DNA of 7,588 bases, taken from contig JALVSV010000035.1 of NCBI GenBank assembly GCA_027024125.1, positions 1 through 7,588 on the forward strand. The letters are read 5' to 3'. Numbering within the stretch: position 1 is the first letter of the stretch; each line of letters begins with the position of its first letter. Below are positions 5,940 through 7,588 of this stretch, one piece after another. The DNA comes from Methylothermaceae bacterium. GTDB taxonomy: Bacteria > Pseudomonadota > Gammaproteobacteria > Methylococcales > Methylothermaceae. The notes below the pieces were generated by a model, which was not told the DNA's origin, searched no databases, and saw nothing but the letters and a program-made list of their open reading frames with translations. The position numbers and the translations under genes were made by a program.

Positions 5940-7588
5940 GTCCTTCTCCTCCATTATTCTGTTTCTGTTCGGGATCGCGGCCAGGCCCATGACCAACCAA
6001 GGCCTCTTCGTCAAGCTGCAATACCACAAGACTGATATCGTCGTCAAAGATGCTGCTTTGGTGGAATCGGCTCACATCCTGCAACAACTTTTCCACTATC
6101 GTTTGCGGGCTGTCCTCTTGCAGGTTCGAGAAGAGGTCGCAAAGGCGGTTGATACCATAAAATTCTCCCGCCGGATTCTGGGCCTCGACAATTCCATCAG
6201 TATACAAAAGAAGGCGATCTCCAGGGGCTAATGACAAGGATTTTTCTTCAAACGTCACTCCTTTTTGCACCCCCAGTATCAGACCCTCAGCATCGAGCTG
6301 GGTACACGCCTTTTTCCCGGCCCGTATGAGCAATGGCCGGTTGTGGCCGGCATTGGCATAGGACAGAAGTCCTGTCTGGGTATCGTAACGTACGTAGAAT
6401 AATGTGATGAACAGTTCCGCCCGATCAAGATCCTCATACAGCACATCATTCAGCACTGCCAGCAGCTCGGCCACCCCGTGAAACACCGGCCCACACACTT
6501 CAACCTTCAGGATGCTGCGCGCTTCTGCCATGATGAGGGCCGCACCCACACTATGCCCCGAGACATCGGCAACCACAGCGTCGATGCCATTTGCAGTGGT
6601 GAAATAATCAAAATAATCGCCCCCTATCTGCGTGGCAGGCACACACAATCCAGCCACCTCCACTCCATAGGCATTTAAAGGCTGCGCGGGCAACAACGAC
6701 TGTTGAATATGCCTGGCGATTTCCAAAGCGTGTCTTTCGGCCTCAGCCCGCCGCCGCTCGGTGATGTCATTGTGGATCTCGATCACATGCACGATCCTCC
6801 CCTCTTCGTCCTTGACAGGAGAGATCGTCACCTCATCCCAGAAAGGGATTCCCAAACGAGTGTAGCACTGCAATACTTCACGAGCTTCATTACCTTCGGC
6901 CACCGCGGCCCGCAACTGATTCAAAGTTTCGGCATTCTCGCCCCGGCTGCTGACAAGTTCCAGAATGTTGCGTCCTATCAGCTCCTCGCGAGAAAAACCG
7001 CTCATCCTGCACAATGCTGGATTCACATAGATTGCAGGCCACGAGGGCCGACTGGTATCGGCGATATCGATACCCACACTGGCCGCTTCGATTGCCCTGT
7101 TTCGGACTCTCAACTGATCTTCATAGCGCTTTCGCAGTGTGATGTCATGATCCACCCCTCGCCACTTCAGCAACTTTCCCTCTTCGTCGAAGATAGGAAG
7201 CCCTGACGATTCGGTATAGACTTCCTGGCCATTTTTATGGCGGTAACGATTGATGATCTTTTCGAAGCGGCGCTGGAAAGGTGCCGATGGCAGAGCCTTC
7301 GTTTCCCAGTGGCGTCGGTCATTGGAAGTGAACAGCTCGAGATAATGCCTGCCTATGATTTCCTCTGGCTCATATCCGAGGATTTTCTTCACTGCCGAAC
7401 TGCTATAGATATAATGCCCCTGTGGATCCTGTTCCCAGATCCATTCTCCCGTCATATCAGCAACCTGCCTGAAGCGTGCCTCGCTTTCCCTGAGCGCCTC
7501 TTCAGCCTGTTTTTGTTCCGTGACATCTTTCTGGATAGCCAGATAATGGGTCACCCTGCCAGTGGCGTCCCGGATCGGGGAGATCGTT
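5899..7588 (-). CDS. PAS-domain sensor with C-terminal RsbU/SpoIIE-type PP2C phosphatase (5' part missing)
   Basis: The frame is open to the right edge, so the N-terminus is missing; the visible part begins TISPIRDATGRVTHYLAIQK, the end of a first PAS domain. Numbering from the GTG at 7554, a second PAS spans about 23-143, a third about 150-268, then an RHIQQSLLPAQ linker helix (281-291) leads to the phosphatase domain (about 300-514). Its metal-binding motifs are intact: GGDYFD (311-316), ADVSGH (329-334), YTDG (451-454) and DDDIS (504-508). Proteins of this class dephosphorylate anti-sigma-factor antagonists in partner-switching pathways. The intact Asp set argues for an active enzyme, but its target is not in the window. 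No membrane segment is seen in this part. After DDDISLVVLQL the chain continues 37 residues (polar, EEALVGHGPGRDPEQKQ...) into the start of the chaperone gene, longer than usual for the family. Confidence 0.92.
   Translation of the reverse strand, partial: TISPIRDATGRVTHYLAIQKDVTEQKQAEEALRESEARFRQVADMTGEWIWEQDPQGHYIYSSSAVKKILGYEPEEIIGRHYLELFTSNDRRHWETKALPSAPFQRRFEKIINRYRHKNGQEVYTESSGLPIFDEEGKLLKWRGVDHDITLRKRYEDQLRVRNRAIEAASVGIDIADTSRPSWPAIYVNPALCRMSGFSREELIGRNILELVSSRGENAETLNQLRAAVAEGNEAREVLQCYTRLGIPFWDEVTISPVKDEEGRIVHVIEIHNDITERRRAEAERHALEIARHIQQSLLPAQPLNAYGVEVAGLCVPATQIGGDYFDYFTTANGIDAVVADVSGHSVGAALIMAEARSILKVEVCGPVFHGVAELLAVLNDVLYEDLDRAELFITLFYVRYDTQTGLLSYANAGHNRPLLIRAGKKACTQLDAEGLILGVQKGVTFEEKSLSLAPGDRLLLYTDGIVEAQNPAGEFYGINRLCDLFSNLQEDSPQTIVEKLLQDVSRFHQSSIFDDDISLVVLQLDEEALVGHGPGRDPEQKQNNGGEGHDNGKSTCQRNEM

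Noticed and set aside
5940..6047. Longer start for the copper chaperone
   Set aside because: The added 36 residues do not resemble an HMA protein or a signal peptide, and a strong GGAGGAG site directly precedes the ATG at 5939.

Overview
The window reads as a chromosomal segment of a Gram-negative bacterium, most likely a gammaproteobacterium. This rests on gene content, strong Shine-Dalgarno sites and a base composition near 50-55% G+C in most genes; no ribosomal RNA or other marker fixes the taxon. Every gene I can support lies on the minus strand, so transcription runs from high to low coordinates.

Layout in transcription order. (1) 7588-5899: the 3' part of a multi-PAS sensor with a C-terminal RsbU/SpoIIE-type PP2C phosphatase domain, cut by the right edge. 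(2) 5939-5661: a 92-residue HMA copper chaperone that starts inside the end of the phosphatase gene (41-base overlap) and is followed by a strong terminator hairpin (5602-5638). (3) 5501-4056: a 481-residue protein joining an HMA domain, a seven-helix TauE/SafE (UreH-like) membrane unit and a cupredoxin-like domain. (4) 4055-3494: a 562-base stretch with no convincing gene but a dense run of short perfect hairpins. (5) 3493-1241: a 750-residue P1B-1 copper ATPase (CopA type), followed by a terminator at 1187-1213. (6) 1043-396: a fatty acid 2-hydroxylase-like membrane di-iron enzyme with visibly lower G+C. (7) 304-1: the start of a BON-domain protein, cut by the left edge.

The core is a copper-handling cluster. 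Three neighbouring proteins each carry an HMA domain with its own CxxC: GMKCDAC in the chaperone, GMHCSSC in the fusion and GMRCAGC in the ATPase. A natural reading is that the soluble chaperone hands Cu(I) to the two membrane proteins, that the fusion relates to copper delivery (for example for cuproenzyme assembly) and that CopA pumps Cu(I) out of the cytosol. No CueR- or CsoR-like regulator is in the window. An inverted repeat upstream of copA is a candidate operator.

The part least explained by known gene families is the hairpin array at about 3761-3975. Read on the minus strand, four perfect hairpins show GGA in the loop, two of them with the same hexaloop AGGGAA; a third AGGGAA sits on a weak 3-bp stem. 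GGA displayed in a hairpin loop is the hallmark of CsrA/RsmA-binding sites, so a CsrB/RsmZ-like sponge RNA is one hypothesis. A palindromic interspersed repeat is the main rival, and copy number in the genome would largely separate the two.
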